The notes: a model not told the origin generated them from the sequence alone. A stretch of DNA of 64,000 nucleotides from Afifellaceae bacterium (GCA_028281235.1 JANQKG010000024.1:145873-209872); one strand, 5' to 3'. Shown: positions 8,158 to 17,026, counted from the stretch's first letter. Program-made: numbers and translations.

Positions 8158-9453
8158 TCACATCAGCGCCTCAGGCAGGTAAAGCGCAAGCTGCGGCATG
8201 GCGGTGAGGAGAGCGACTCCCAACAGCAGCAGCAGCCAATAGGGCATCGTCGCCAGCGCGGCGGAGCCTAAAGTCACCTCCTCCTTGGTCACCGACACAA
8301 GCACGGAGAGATTGAGGCCCACCGGCGGGGTGACCTGCCCGATCTCAATCATGATGGTGATGACGACACCCAGCCAGATTGGATGAAAGCCGAGCCCGGT
8401 CATCAATGGAAAGACGATCGGCAGCGTCATGATCATCAGCGACAGACCGTCGAAAAAGCAGCCGAGCACGAGATAGACCAGGACAACAAGAAACAGCACC
8501 GTCAGCGGGCCGAGGTCGAACGCCCGCACGGTTTCCAGAATGGCCTGCGGCACGCCGATCAGGCTTACGGCCTGCGCCAGGATCGTCGCGCCCATCACGA
8601 CGAAGGCGATGGAGGCGTAGAGAAGGATGGAGCTGTAGACGCTGACGACCAGCGTTCGCATCGTCAGCGACCCCCACAGGCGGCCGACGACAATCGTCGC
8701 CAGGACGCCGATCCCGGCCGCTTCCGTGGGCGTCGCGATGCCCAGGACGATGCTTCCCATGATTGCCACGATGAGAAGCAGAAACGGCCACAGACTGAGA
8801 AGGCTGAAGAGGATCCGCAGCGGCGGGGTGGCTTCTCCGTCGCGCGGCGCCAAAGCAGGCGCCGCCAGGCAGCGCAGAAAGATGTAGACCATGAACAGAA
8901 ACGCGATGAGCAGTCCTGGCACGATCCCGGCCATGAACAAGCGGCCGATGGAGGTCTCGGTGAGGGCGCCGTAGATCAGGAGTGACAGGCTTGGTGGAAT
9001 GAGGAGCCCGAGCGTGCCGCCACCGGCGAGCGAGGCGACGACCATGCTCCGATCATAGCCGCGCGCCGTCATCTCTGGGTAGGCGACGGAACCGACCGCC
9101 GCGGCCGTGGAGAGGCTCGATCCGCTCACTGCACCGAACAATGTGCACACGGCGATATTGGTGTGCAGGAGGCCGCCGGCGATGCGCCGGAAAAGCGGCG
9201 ACAGCGCGCTGTAGATGCGCTCGCTCACACCGCTGCGCAGCATGATCTCGCCAAGCATGATGAACAGCGGGATGGCGCTCAGCGTGAACGAATTGAAGAC
9301 GTTCCAGACCGCGTCGACGGCGACGAAGGTTGAGCCGCCGGCAACGAACTGGAGGAGCAGGAAGCCGGTCAGGCCGAGTGCTGCGCCAAGCGCCAGCCCG
9401 GACCCGGCCAACACAGTCAGCCCGCCGAGTAATATCCCCCAGAACGCCGCCAT
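8158..9453 (-). CDS. TRAP transporter large permease (DctM-type)
   Basis: A 431-residue, strongly hydrophobic protein with about a dozen membrane segments: the ion-coupled transport subunit of a tripartite ATP-independent periplasmic (TRAP) system. Typical features include the GSSLSTAAAVGSVAYPEM stretch, LIPPSLSLLIYGALTE, the YLVLGCFFDGLSLMIMTLPI segment and IGQVTPPVGLNLSVL near the C-terminus. It follows the small permease by 30 bp and is the last gene of a dctP-dctQ-dctM order on this strand. Substrate is unknown; TRAP systems usually carry organic acids. Confidence 0.93.
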   Translation of the reverse strand: MAAFWGILLGGLTVLAGSGLALGAALGLTGFLLLQFVAGGSTFVAVDAVWNVFNSFTLSAIPLFIMLGEIMLRSGVSERIYSALSPLFRRIAGGLLHTNIAVCTLFGAVSGSSLSTAAAVGSVAYPEMTARGYDRSMVVASLAGGGTLGLLIPPSLSLLIYGALTETSIGRLFMAGIVPGLLIAFLFMVYIFLRCLAAPALAPRDGEATPPLRILFSLLSLWPFLLLIVAIMGSIVLGIATPTEAAGIGVLATIVVGRLWGSLTMRTLVVSVYSSILLYASIAFVVMGATILAQAVSLIGVPQAILETVRAFDLGPLTVLFLVVLVYLVLGCFFDGLSLMIMTLPIVFPLMTGLGFHPIWLGVVITIMIEIGQVTPPVGLNLSVLVSVTKEEVTLGSAALATMPYWLLLLLGVALLTAMPQLALYLPEALM

Positions 9454-9483
9454 CAGGGGATCATGCTCCTGCGCCGGATTTGC

Positions 9484-10032
9484 TCAAGTCCTGGTTTGCC
9501 CGCGCAGCGCTTGCCTGGGCGGAGGGCCGAGAGCTCCGCGTATCATAAATGCTAGCATCGTTAGAAGCAGCGAGGCGGGAATCAGCGCCATCCAGGGGTA
9601 CATCAAGAGGCGTGCGACTTCCGTCTTGAGGGTGCGCTCGAAGGCGAATTCCAGCCACGGCAGGCAGAGGATGAAGTACCAAAGGCAGAAGGCGAGGCCA
9701 AACAGGCTGGCGGTGATCGCCACCCAGCGGCGTACGGGCTCCGGCAGGTTCACCACCAGGATCGAAACGCGCACATGCTCCGCCTTCAGCGTCACGAGTG
9801 GCAGAGCCAAGAAGAACGCCGCCGTCATCAAAAGCCCGACGAGTTCCTCGGTGATATGAAGCGGCGCGTTGGCGACATGACGCATCGCCACGCTGACGCC
9901 GATCAAGGCGACGATCGACGTGCCGGCAATCGCCGCCAAGGCGGCCAGTGCGGTGAAGATTGGCGCAAGATAGGCCTCCAGACGCCGCGCGACGGCCGCA
10001 AGCCGGTCGTCGGCGCGTTCGGCGCTATCCAA
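9484..10032 (-). CDS. TRAP transporter small permease (DctQ-type)
   Basis: A ~182-residue protein with four hydrophobic segments, the usual layout of the small TRAP membrane subunit. It has the DctQ-like pattern ITEELVGLLMTAAFFLALPLVTLKAEHVRVSILV. No ATG fits the N-terminus. The TTG at 10032 is chosen because GGAGG lies 8 bp ahead of it; a TTG five codons earlier (10047) is also possible. The gene is separated from dctP by a GAGCATGATC stem-loop repeat, an unusual element inside a transporter operon that could lower membrane-subunit expression relative to the binding protein (inference). Confidence 0.88.
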   Translation of the reverse strand: MDSAERADDRLAAVARRLEAYLAPIFTALAALAAIAGTSIVALIGVSVAMRHVANAPLHITEELVGLLMTAAFFLALPLVTLKAEHVRVSILVVNLPEPVRRWVAITASLFGLAFCLWYFILCLPWLEFAFERTLKTEVARLLMYPWMALIPASLLLTMLAFMIRGALGPPPRQALRGQTRT

Positions 10033-10085
10033 GCTCAGCGCCTCCAATCCGATCGCATCAGAATGGAGGCTCTGTCTCTTTGCTG

Positions 10086-10134
10086 GAGCATGATCTTATC
10101 CGAAAACCGGTGCCCACTTTTCGGGATCATGCTC
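10086..10134. repeat. Dispersed 49-bp palindromic repeat, copy 1
   Basis: Inverted repeat with arms GAGCATGATC and GATCATGCTC around a centre containing CCGAAAACCGGTGCCCACTT. Near-identical copies sit at 17654-17702 and 34179-34227, with variants at 31867-31955 and 62529-62612. The edge of this copy runs into the dctP TAG stop (TAGAGCATG on the minus strand). It can fold as a strong hairpin in RNA from either strand. Confidence 0.9.
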
Positions 10135-11144
10135 TAGCGCCCAAGGACACCTAGAATGCGCTCACGATACTCAGGCGCCTGACCGCCGGCCTCCACCGCC
10201 AGTTCCTCCCACGTCGCCGAAGCTGCATCCAAGAAGGCGGATCGATCGGCATCGGAGAATTGCTCCAGGAACTCAACGCCCTGCTCGGCAAGCTTGGCTC
10301 TGGCGGCCTTTTCGTTCTCTTCCGCCTTGGAATATTCGTTGGTGCGCTCCCACACGCGCGCGGCGGCCGTCGTCACCGCCTCGCGCTCCGCGTCGCTGAG
10401 GCTGTCCCACGCCTCCTGATCGGCGCCGAGGACATAGGGTACGCTGGCGATCGGATAGAGATAGGAGGCGTATTTGGTGACCTCCTGAAGCGAGATGGTG
10501 TGCGCGAAAAGAGCGGGATAGACCGCACAATCGACCACGCCGGTCTGCAGCGCGACATAGAGGTCGTTCTGGCCGACGATCTGCGCCGACACGCCAAGCT
10601 TGGTGAAGGTCTCCACCTGGTCCTTGCTCCAGACCCTGAGCTTCTTGGTACGCAGTTCTTCCAGCGTGCGTACCGGCTCGTCGCGGCAGAAGATCGATGC
10701 CTTCAACAGCGGCAAGGCCATGAAGCCGGCCGTGACGATGCCCCATTCGTCAAGCTCCTGCCGGTAGATGTCCTGTATTTCGGGTAACACCTTGAGGAGC
10801 TCCTCGGAGCTGCCGACTGATCCTTGCACGAGAACCGCGCTCAGCGCTGGCGCATCGCGGCCGAGATAGTTCGCCCAGACGAGCCCCATCTCCACCGCAC
10901 CGCCGGGCAGCCAACGCACAACGTCGTTGTCCTTGAGGTTCAGCGAGCCGCCGTGAAAGACCTTGATGGTCAGGCTGCCGTCGCTGAGGCTGGCGACATC
11001 CTCCGCGAACGTGTTGAGTTCCTTGGCTTCGTTGCGGGTCTCGGGAAGTCCGTTGTTGAACTTCCATTCCGCTGCGCCGGCGGAATGGACGAGCGCGCCC
11101 AGGCTGAGGGCCGCGGCGACCAAGCAAGACAGCGTTTTGTGCAT
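10134..11144 (-). CDS. TRAP transporter substrate-binding protein (DctP-type)
   Basis: A 336-residue periplasmic receptor of the TRAP system encoded downstream. The ATG at 11144 gives a clean signal peptide ([24 protein letters not shown], cut before AEW) with a GGGGG-containing site ahead; an 18-residue upstream extension is rejected. The mature protein shows the DctP-family pattern: early [48 protein letters not shown], and [13 protein letters not shown] in the ligand-binding region. The stop codon TAG is formed at the edge of a palindromic repeat. Ligand unknown. Gene order dctP-dctQ-dctM is standard. Confidence 0.93.
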   Translation of the reverse strand: MHKTLSCLVAAALSLGALVHSAGAAEWKFNNGLPETRNEAKELNTFAEDVASLSDGSLTIKVFHGGSLNLKDNDVVRWLPGGAVEMGLVWANYLGRDAPALSAVLVQGSVGSSEELLKVLPEIQDIYRQELDEWGIVTAGFMALPLLKASIFCRDEPVRTLEELRTKKLRVWSKDQVETFTKLGVSAQIVGQNDLYVALQTGVVDCAVYPALFAHTISLQEVTKYASYLYPIASVPYVLGADQEAWDSLSDAEREAVTTAAARVWERTNEYSKAEENEKAARAKLAEQGVEFLEQFSDADRSAFLDAASATWEELAVEAGGQAPEYRERILGVLGR

Positions 11145-11194
11145 GGCGATTGACCCCCGATCCCTGTTCGTTCCGTGGGTAAACGCTAGCGCCG

Positions 11195-11395
11195 TCAATG
11201 GCCTATAGCAAGCCGCGGGCCGCCGCCCTCGCGCATAACCACGTGTGGTTGCTCGATGGCCTGACCGTCAAACCTGGATGACGACACGCCAAGCGGTGCG
11301 CGGTCGGTCAGGAACCCGCGCGGATGAACGCCCAGGTCAAAGAGGGCGTCGAAGTCCTTCGTGTTCTCGACGTTGATCGTGACAGGTCGCACCAC
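11195..11395 (-). CDS. Possible small ORF or gene remnant, unrecognised
   Basis: A 66-residue frame beginning GTG with AAGGG upstream. It has protein-like composition ([19 protein letters not shown] near the N-terminus, [16 protein letters not shown] near the C-terminus) but no family I recognise. It ends 50 bp before the dctP start, on the same strand. A stop lies only six codons upstream, so it is either a small gene or a fragment of a longer one decayed by frameshift; a different frame on this strand is open from 11571 to 11308. Low confidence that it is translated. Confidence 0.25.
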   Translation of the reverse strand: MVRPVTINVENTKDFDALFDLGVHPRGFLTDRAPLGVSSSRFDGQAIEQPHVVMREGGGPRLAIGH

Positions 11396-11564
11396 AAGGC
11401 GTCGCCCTTGTCATCAGTGATCTCCCTCAACGTCGCCGGCAGATGGCTTTGCCCCGATGATGCACCCCGATCTCCGTCCCTCTGGCTGCAAATGGCATGG
11501 CAAGCCACCAACGGTCGCATCGCTCCGTCCAATCCAAATCCCGAAAAATCGATAAATTGACTTA

Positions 11565-11582
11565 TAGCCATAATTATGGGTA
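11565..11582. promoter_or_regulatory. Candidate operator upstream of OsmC/TRAP operon
   Basis: A perfect 12-bp palindrome CCATAATTATGG (11568-11579), flanked symmetrically by TAG and GTA, in an AT-rich patch about 100 bp before the OsmC start. ATCGAT occurs 16 bp upstream (about 11549). This is typical of a dimeric repressor or activator site. No regulator gene is adjacent, so the protein is unknown. Confidence 0.45.
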
Positions 11583-11680
11583 TTTTTCTGCTATAGGGCT
11601 GAAGTGTCGATTGAATGGCGGAGCTTCAGCCCTGGCGGCGCACGTAAGGCCATTTGAAGCCTGCGAGGACAGAGATCCCA

Positions 11681-12142
11681 ATGACCATAAGGCCTAAGAC
11701 CAATGTCACGCTGCGTGTCAAAGCCCATTGTCCGTCGCATTCCCTGTCTGAAGTAGCGGTGCGCGATCTCGGCTTCTCAATCGACGAACCGACGGAGCGC
11801 GGCGGCACCAACAAGGGGCCAGCGCCAACGGACACCGCGCTTGCCGCCCTTGTCGGCTGCACCAACACGATCGGTCACAAATGCGCCCAGAGCCTCGGCA
11901 TCGATATCGGCCATCTCGATATCGCCGTTGCCTGCGATTTCGATCGCCGCGGCGTGACGCTTGCCGAGGAGATCGCCGTTCCGTTTCAGCGGATCGTGCT
12001 CAACGTTGAGGCGAATGGTACGGCCAGCAATGAGGAGCTGCAGCGCGTCGCCGCAGAGGTCGCCAAATATTGCCCCTTATCGAAGCTCTTTCGACAGGGG
12101 GGAACGACAATTGAAGAGACCTGGAAAATCAAAGACGCCTGA
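11681..12142 (+). CDS. OsmC family protein
   Basis: A 153-residue OsmC/Ohr-fold protein. It has the family cysteine environments DTALAALVGCTNTIGHKC in the middle and KYCPLSKLFRQG near the end, so two potential peroxidatic or redox Cys are present. Members reduce organic hydroperoxides or act on small thiols. The ATG at 11681 has GAGG 11 bp upstream; an upstream TTG (11654) would add nine residues. It is followed by a short hairpin and then the second TRAP system on the same strand, so its role may be linked to that substrate. That link is inference from position only. Confidence 0.85.
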   Translation: MTIRPKTNVTLRVKAHCPSHSLSEVAVRDLGFSIDEPTERGGTNKGPAPTDTALAALVGCTNTIGHKCAQSLGIDIGHLDIAVACDFDRRGVTLAEEIAVPFQRIVLNVEANGTASNEELQRVAAEVAKYCPLSKLFRQGGTTIEETWKIKDA

Positions 12143-12161
12143 TCCGCCCCTGCCGGCGGAT
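12142..12161 (+). terminator. Intercistronic hairpin after OsmC
   Basis: Perfect arms ATCCGCC and GGCGGAT with a 6-nt loop directly after the OsmC stop. There is no T-run, and the next gene's GGAGGAG site follows within 20 bp. It is more likely an RNA-stabilising or attenuating hairpin than a full terminator. Confidence 0.5.
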
Positions 12162-12184
12162 GAGACGCATATGGAGGAGACGTC

Positions 12185-13276
12185 ATGATCAACACATTAT
12201 CGCGCCGCGTGCTGCTGGCAGCGGCTTTCTCCGCGGGCCTTGGTGCATTGGCGCCGGCGCAAGCCACAGAGACAATCAAGCTCATCGCCATTGACGGCTA
12301 TCCGGATCGCTCCATGTGGGTGAAGGAGTTCTCCGGGTTCTTCATTCCGCGCGTGAACGAAGAACTCGCCAAGACCGGCAATTACCAGATCGAGTGGCAG
12401 GAGGCTTATGGCGGCGAGATCGTCAAGCCGCGCGGCGTGCTCGACGGCATCAAGCTCGGGCTCGGCGATATCGGCATTGTCACGACGATCTTCCACAATT
12501 CCAAACTGCCGAGCCAGGGCATCTCCGCGGTCACGCCGTTCGTCGCCGCCGATGCGCGGATCGTTGCCAAGGCGGTCGACGAGATCGCCAAAGAGTTCCC
12601 GCAAATGGCGACGGAGCTTGACGCGGAGAACCAAGTCTATCTGGCCACCGGCGTGGTGCTCGACACCTATCAGATGTTCTCCAAGACGCCGGTCAACTCG
12701 CTCGCCGACCTGGAGGGCAAGAAGGTGGCTGGCGCGGGCTACAATCTGCGTTACCTTGAGGGCATTCCGGGAACAGCGGGCGTGCGCGGCGGCCTGCCCA
12801 ATTTCTACAACATGCTTCAGACGGGCGTCGTCGACGCGGCGATGCTGTGGCCGGAAGCCGCCAAGACGTTCAAGATCGCTGAGGTCGCGCCCTACATGCT
12901 GAAGGCTGATCTCGGCGCGGTGAACACCAAGACCGTCACCGTGAACAAAGACGTCTGGGCCACGCTCCCTGATGAGGTGAAAGACGTGCTGCAGGCGATC
13001 GCGATCGAATATCGCGACCATGTGGCGGCGGTGGCCATGAACCGCGCGGCGGAATCGCTTGAGGCCTACAAGGCCGGCGGCGGCACGATCGTGGAATTGT
13101 CAGACGAGGCGCGCACGGCTTGGGCGAACGCCATGCCCAACATCGCCGCCGACTGGGCCAACAGCTTGGACGAAACCGGTGCACCGGGCACGGAGATGCT
13201 GCAAGCCTATATGGCCAAACTGAAGGCGGCCGGCATGTCACCGGTCCGCGATTGGGCGGCTGAGCTGACGAACTAG
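12185..13276 (+). CDS. TRAP transporter substrate-binding protein (second system)
   Basis: A 363-residue periplasmic receptor. The signal peptide MINTLSRRVLLAAAFSAGLG...AQA has a twin-arginine-like SRRVLLAAA start. DctP-type features include GGEIVKPRGVLDGIKLGLGDIGIV, SLADLEGKKVAGAGYNLRYLEG and NMLQTGVVDAAMLWPE. A strong ribosome site (GGAGGAG) sits 6 bp before the ATG. It is only loosely similar to the binding protein at 10134-11144, so the two TRAP systems probably carry different ligands. It is followed by its DctQ and DctM genes in order. Confidence 0.92.
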   Translation: MINTLSRRVLLAAAFSAGLGALAPAQATETIKLIAIDGYPDRSMWVKEFSGFFIPRVNEELAKTGNYQIEWQEAYGGEIVKPRGVLDGIKLGLGDIGIVTTIFHNSKLPSQGISAVTPFVAADARIVAKAVDEIAKEFPQMATELDAENQVYLATGVVLDTYQMFSKTPVNSLADLEGKKVAGAGYNLRYLEGIPGTAGVRGGLPNFYNMLQTGVVDAAMLWPEAAKTFKIAEVAPYMLKADLGAVNTKTVTVNKDVWATLPDEVKDVLQAIAIEYRDHVAAVAMNRAAESLEAYKAGGGTIVELSDEARTAWANAMPNIAADWANSLDETGAPGTEMLQAYMAKLKAAGMSPVRDWAAELTN

Positions 13277-13298
13277 AACCAAGAACGAAGCGCGGGCG

Positions 13299-13904
13299 AT
13301 GTCCGGCCTTCTCGGCAGGCTGCAGCGGGGCATCGTCGGCATCGCGACGATATCCAATATGGTCGGCACGGGGGTGATCTTCATCCTCGTGGCGATCATG
13401 AATGCCGATGTCGTTGCCCGGGGCGTGTTCAACCTCCCGTTTCGCGGCGTCGTCGAAGTCGTCATCTTCTCGCTGGTGCTGATCGTGTTCCTGCAATTGC
13501 CGCGCGTCGTGCACGGCAATCGGCTGACGCGCTCCGACGGCTTTCTGTCCCTCATGAAACAGCGGCGACCGGTCTTTGCCGGGATCACGTCGCGGCTCAT
13601 CGATGCGGTCGCCGGCGTTTTCATGGCGATCGTCGCCTGGGCGATCTGGCCGGAATTCCTAGACGCCTTTGAAAGCTGCCACTTCTTCACGCAGCCGGAA
13701 TTCGGCCCGCCGCCGAGCGGCGATTTCTTCGCCGATCTGTCGGCCGCGTTTGCACGCTGCGACTATTTCGGCACGCCCGGCATCTTCACCGCACCCTGGT
13801 GGCCGGCGCGGCTGGCGATCTTCTTCGGCGTCAGCTTGTCTGCGATCATCCTCATCCTCAAAGCCGTGCTGGGCGCCCGGCAGGACGAACCGGCCGACAT
13901 ATAG
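13299..13904 (+). CDS. TRAP transporter small permease (second system)
   Basis: A 201-residue membrane protein with four predicted hydrophobic helices, the DctQ layout, including the family-like FNLPFRGVVEVVIFSLVLIVFLQLPRVV. The loop between helices 3 and 4 is longer than usual (about 50 residues, with ESCHFFTQPEFGPPPSGDFFADLSAAFARCDYF) and contains two Cys that could form a periplasmic disulphide. The ATG at 13299 lies 22 bp after the binding-protein stop. The large permease follows. Confidence 0.88.
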   Translation: MSGLLGRLQRGIVGIATISNMVGTGVIFILVAIMNADVVARGVFNLPFRGVVEVVIFSLVLIVFLQLPRVVHGNRLTRSDGFLSLMKQRRPVFAGITSRLIDAVAGVFMAIVAWAIWPEFLDAFESCHFFTQPEFGPPPSGDFFADLSAAFARCDYFGTPGIFTAPWWPARLAIFFGVSLSAIILILKAVLGARQDEPADI

Positions 13905-13912
13905 GAGTGGCG

Positions 13913-13957
13913 ATGACAAGCGGCGCAGATTCCGACAGGCGACATGTCACCGGTTGA
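13913..13957 (+). other. 14-codon upstream mini-ORF overlapping the dctM start
   Basis: ATG at 13913 with a strong AGGAG site 7 bp ahead opens a 14-codon frame (MTSGADSDRRHVTG) that stops at 13957, just inside the dctM reading frame, which begins at 13944 in another frame. The dctM ATG itself has only a weak AGG. The overlap looks like translational coupling. It could also be chance. Confidence 0.35.
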
Positions 13958-15254
13958 GATCGGCGCATTATCGGTCGTTGCGATCGTCGTCCTGATCTAT
14001 TTCGGGATGTACATCCCGGTCGCGCTCGGCCTGGTGTCGTTCATCTCCATCTGGCTGATCAGCGGCAAGCTCGTCCTTGCCTTCAACTTCCTGCGCGTGG
14101 CCGTCGGCGACGGTGTCACGGAGTACGAATTCGCCACGATCCCGCTCTTCACGGTGATGGGGCTGCTCGTCTCGCGCGCCGGCCTCGGCACGGACATCTA
14201 CACGGTCATGAACCGTGCGTTCCGCAAGGTCACCGGCGGGATCGGCATGGCGACGGTGGGCGCCAACGCCGTGTTTGCCGCGGTGACCGGTTCGTCGATC
14301 GCCTCAGCGTCGGTGTTCACGCGCATCTCCGTGCCGGAGATGCGCCGCTTCGACTACAATCCGCGCTTTGCGGTCGGCGTGGTCGCCGGCTCCTCGGTGC
14401 TCGGCATGATTATTCCGCCGAGTGCGATGCTGATCATCTATGCACTGGTCGCGGAGCAATCGGTCGGCGAGATGTTCATTGCCGGGATCATTCCCGGCCT
14501 GTGCCTGACCGTCGCCTATATCGTCGCGATTGTGCTGGTGGGCCGCTTCTGGCCGTCCTTTATCGGCACCAGGACCCGGCAGGCGGAAGACATTCCGCTG
14601 ACCGCCTTGCAGATTCTCGACAAGACCGGGCCCACGGTTCTTCTGATCGTGATCGTGCTTGGCGGCATCTATACCGGCTGGCTGACACCGGTGGAGGCGG
14701 GTGCCGCCGGCGCGCTGGTGGCCCTCCTCATCGCCATGGCGCGGCGCTCCATCACCTGGCAGGGCCTTTGGCGAACGGCGATCGAGACCGGCTACATCAC
14801 CGCGTCGATCCTGTTCCTGATCACCATGGCGTCGCTCTATAGCCGCATGCTCGGCTTCGCCGGTCTGCCCGACCAGCTCGACGCCTTGTTGCAGAGCTAT
14901 GACCTCGGCTTCTTCGGCATCATGGTGATCTATGTGGTGCTGATGCTGTTCCTCGGCACGCTGCTCGACACGGCGTCCATCATCCTCATCGTCGTGCCAT
15001 TGTTCATCACGCTGATTGAGTCGATGGGGCACAGCCTGGTGTGGTTCGGCCTGGTGACCGTCATCGGCGCGGAGATCGGATTGCTCACGCCGCCGCTCGG
15101 CATTTCGTGCTTCGTCATCAAGGCCACGCTGAACGACCCGGAGATCAGCCTGAAGGATGTCTTCCTCGGCGCCCTGCCCTTCGCCGTGATCATGCTTTTC
15201 GTGCTGATCATCCTGATCCGCTATCCGGTGCTTTCCACCGGCATCATCCACTGA
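13944..15254 (+). CDS. TRAP transporter large permease (second system)
   Basis: A 436-residue multi-pass membrane protein of the DctM family. Hallmarks: AVTGSSIASASVFTRISVPEM, GMIIPPSAMLIIYALVAEQSVGEMFIAGIIPG, LMLFLGTLLDTASIILIVVPLF and EIGLLTPPLGISCFVIKA. It completes the dctP-dctQ-dctM set begun at 12185. Length and motifs are normal. A 28-of-30 palindrome centred on ATATCGATAT follows 20 bp after its stop, then the HMGL-like enzyme gene on the same strand. Confidence 0.94.
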   Translation: MSPVEIGALSVVAIVVLIYFGMYIPVALGLVSFISIWLISGKLVLAFNFLRVAVGDGVTEYEFATIPLFTVMGLLVSRAGLGTDIYTVMNRAFRKVTGGIGMATVGANAVFAAVTGSSIASASVFTRISVPEMRRFDYNPRFAVGVVAGSSVLGMIIPPSAMLIIYALVAEQSVGEMFIAGIIPGLCLTVAYIVAIVLVGRFWPSFIGTRTRQAEDIPLTALQILDKTGPTVLLIVIVLGGIYTGWLTPVEAGAAGALVALLIAMARRSITWQGLWRTAIETGYITASILFLITMASLYSRMLGFAGLPDQLDALLQSYDLGFFGIMVIYVVLMLFLGTLLDTASIILIVVPLFITLIESMGHSLVWFGLVTVIGAEIGLLTPPLGISCFVIKATLNDPEISLKDVFLGALPFAVIMLFVLIILIRYPVLSTGIIH

Positions 15255-15273
15255 AGGCACCCCAATATCCGAC

Positions 15274-15303
15274 GCCTCATAAAATATCGATATTTTGTGA
15301 GGC
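15274..15303. promoter_or_regulatory. 30-bp near-perfect palindrome, candidate operator
   Basis: GCCTCAYAAAATATCGATAT and its mirror half give 28 of 30 symmetric positions with central ATATCGATAT. It lies 20 bp after dctM. It may be an operator or, in RNA, a hairpin terminator. The ATCGAT core recurs at 15450-15459 and near 11549, all within this TRAP cluster. Confidence 0.55.
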
Positions 15304-15449
15304 TGACTATAAGCGGCGCGCCCCTGATGCTGTTTGCTCAATTCTTGCCACTGTCCTTTTTTCTTGTTTGATTTCAAATCACTCGTTGCAGCCGCACGCC
15401 TTTGCTGCCGGCCTCAAGGTCGCACTTCCCCAACAATCTGGGCTGAATC

Positions 15450-15459
15450 ATATCGATAT
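15450..15459. promoter_or_regulatory. Second ATATCGATAT site
   Basis: Ten-base perfect palindrome, identical to the core of the 15274-15303 element, in an AT-rich stretch about 120 bp before the HMGL-like start. It is a plausible second half of a two-site control region. Short palindromes occur by chance, so this is tentative. Confidence 0.4.
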
Positions 15460-15578
15460 AATATTGATTTTTTTGTCTCATGTCGTAAAATATAGATAAC
15501 CAGAGCGACCTACCCGCTGCGCGCATGGCGGCGGAACCGACCCCCGGCTCGGGAAGCCCTTTCTTGGAGCAAGATGCG

Positions 15579-16799
15579 ATGCGCGAAGACCATATCGAAG
15601 ACGGAAAGTGGTGGGTCAGCCCCTACAATTTCGTGCCTGAGGTCCGCCAGGCGCTCGACCTGCCAGGCAAGGTGGACATCCATGACGCGACATTGCGCGA
15701 CGGCGAGCAGACGCCGGGCGTGGTGTTCTCCATCGACGACAAGCTAGCCATCGCCCGCAAGCTCAGCGAAGTGGGCGTAGAGCGCATCGAGGCAGGCATG
15801 CCCGCGGTTTCGCCGCAGGACGAGGAGGCCATCAGGGAGATCGCCAAGCTCGGTCTCTCCTCGCGCATCTTCACCTTCGCCCGCGCCATGAAGGCGGACA
15901 TCGACAAGGCGCTGGAATGCGGCGCCGACGGCGTGATCATCGAGGTCCCGATCGGTTATCCCAAGCTCAAGACGCAGTTCGGCTGGACGTGGAAGGATGT
16001 GCTGGAGCGCAGCGCGCCGGTGATCAACTATGCGCGCGAGCAGGGGCTCTACGCGGTGTTCTTTCCCTATGACACGACGCGCGCGCGGCCGGAGGATCTT
16101 GAGAATCTGTGTAGCGGCATCATGGGCGAAGCGCCGCCCGATTCCATCGGCATCGTCGACACGATGGGCTGCGCCACGCCTGAGGCGATCAAGTACATGG
16201 TGCGCTGGGTGAAGCGGATGACCGGGCTGCCGGTGGAGATTCACACCCACAACGATTTCGGCATGGGGGTCGCCACCGAGCTTGCCGCTGTGACCGCCGG
16301 GGCGGAGGTCGTTCATAGCTGCGGCAACGGGCTCGGCGAGCGCACCGGCAATGCCGCGCTGGAAGAGCTGATGCTCGGCCTCCACCTGCTCTACGGCTAC
16401 GAGACCAATTACGAACTGGACAAGCTGCCGGAGCTTGGCGCGCTACTCTCACAATGCGCGAACGTGCCGATTGCGCGCAACAAGCCGGTTTTGGGAAGCA
16501 GTAATTTCACCCGCGAATCCGGTATCGGCATTCAGTATGTCATGCATGATCCGCTCGTCATGTTCGGCACGCATCCAGCGCTGACCGGACGCGTCGGCGA
16601 AGTGGTGCTGGGCAAGAAGAGCGGCAAGGCGTCCGTCTCGTACAAGATTGATGCGCTGGGCATGGGCGAGGCGAGCGACGAGCAGATCACGGAGATCCTT
16701 CACATTGTGAAGCAGGCCGGCATCAAGAAACGTGACGTGCTCACCGACGACGAATTCAAGGCGATCGCGGAACCGGTACTGGCGAACAAAGCCGCCTAA
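15579..16799 (+). CDS. DRE-TIM metallolyase family enzyme (homocitrate/isopropylmalate-synthase-like)
   Basis: A 406-residue HMGL/LeuA-type TIM barrel that would condense an acyl-CoA with a 2-oxo acid, or perform a related C-C lyase reaction. Motifs: DATLRDGEQTPG at the first strand (catalytic Arg and metal Asp), EIHTHNDFGMGVA with the metal-binding HxH, and GNGLGERTGNAALEE, the GxGERxGN signature. Length is like NifV-type homocitrate synthase, without the LeuA regulatory domain. ATG at 15579 has GGAGC 8 bp upstream; an earlier ATG (15525) lacks a site. It follows the TRAP operon and may process its substrate (inference). Exact reaction unknown. Confidence 0.85.
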   Translation: MREDHIEDGKWWVSPYNFVPEVRQALDLPGKVDIHDATLRDGEQTPGVVFSIDDKLAIARKLSEVGVERIEAGMPAVSPQDEEAIREIAKLGLSSRIFTFARAMKADIDKALECGADGVIIEVPIGYPKLKTQFGWTWKDVLERSAPVINYAREQGLYAVFFPYDTTRARPEDLENLCSGIMGEAPPDSIGIVDTMGCATPEAIKYMVRWVKRMTGLPVEIHTHNDFGMGVATELAAVTAGAEVVHSCGNGLGERTGNAALEELMLGLHLLYGYETNYELDKLPELGALLSQCANVPIARNKPVLGSSNFTRESGIGIQYVMHDPLVMFGTHPALTGRVGEVVLGKKSGKASVSYKIDALGMGEASDEQITEILHIVKQAGIKKRDVLTDDEFKAIAEPVLANKAA

Positions 16800-17026
16800 G
16801 CCCCCCTTCCCCGCTACAGCCACGCTTCATTCCAGGGTGGCCGGCCCGCCGCTTTGAATGCGGGTTGCGCTCTACAATGGCCAGCACTTCCCCGCAAATC
16901 CGCGACGCTCTTTTTCAGCAACAGGTGTGATCCGATCCAGCGATCGGTGCGTAAGGGGATTGCAGCCTGAAGCTGCAGCCGCGCCCGCGCGGCCCCCCAC
17001 CGTTCGACTGAAGGGAGTGAATTTTC

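Larger units (their letters stand above)
11145..11680. other. 536-bp intergenic region between the two TRAP systems
   Basis: It lies between the minus-strand dctP start (11144) and the plus-strand OsmC start (11681). It holds the doubtful ORF at 11195-11395 and an AT-rich segment at about 11540-11605 with AAAAATCGATAAATT and the palindrome around 11565-11582. The AT-rich part is the best place for the promoter of the OsmC/TRAP operon. No clear -35/-10 pair could be assigned. Confidence 0.5.
15255..15578. other. 324-bp AT-rich regulatory region before the HMGL-like gene
   Basis: Unlike its neighbours this stretch is AT-rich. It contains the palindromes at 15274-15303 and 15450-15459, a run CTTTTTTCTTG near 15355 and TGATTTTTTTG near 15465. 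It probably carries a terminator or operator for the TRAP operon and a separate promoter for the downstream gene. No ORF is supported in it. Confidence 0.5.

Noticed and set aside
14304..15377. 357-codon minus-strand frame opposite dctM
   Set aside because: Very rich in His/Gln/Asp/Glu, typical of antisense to a hydrophobic membrane protein.
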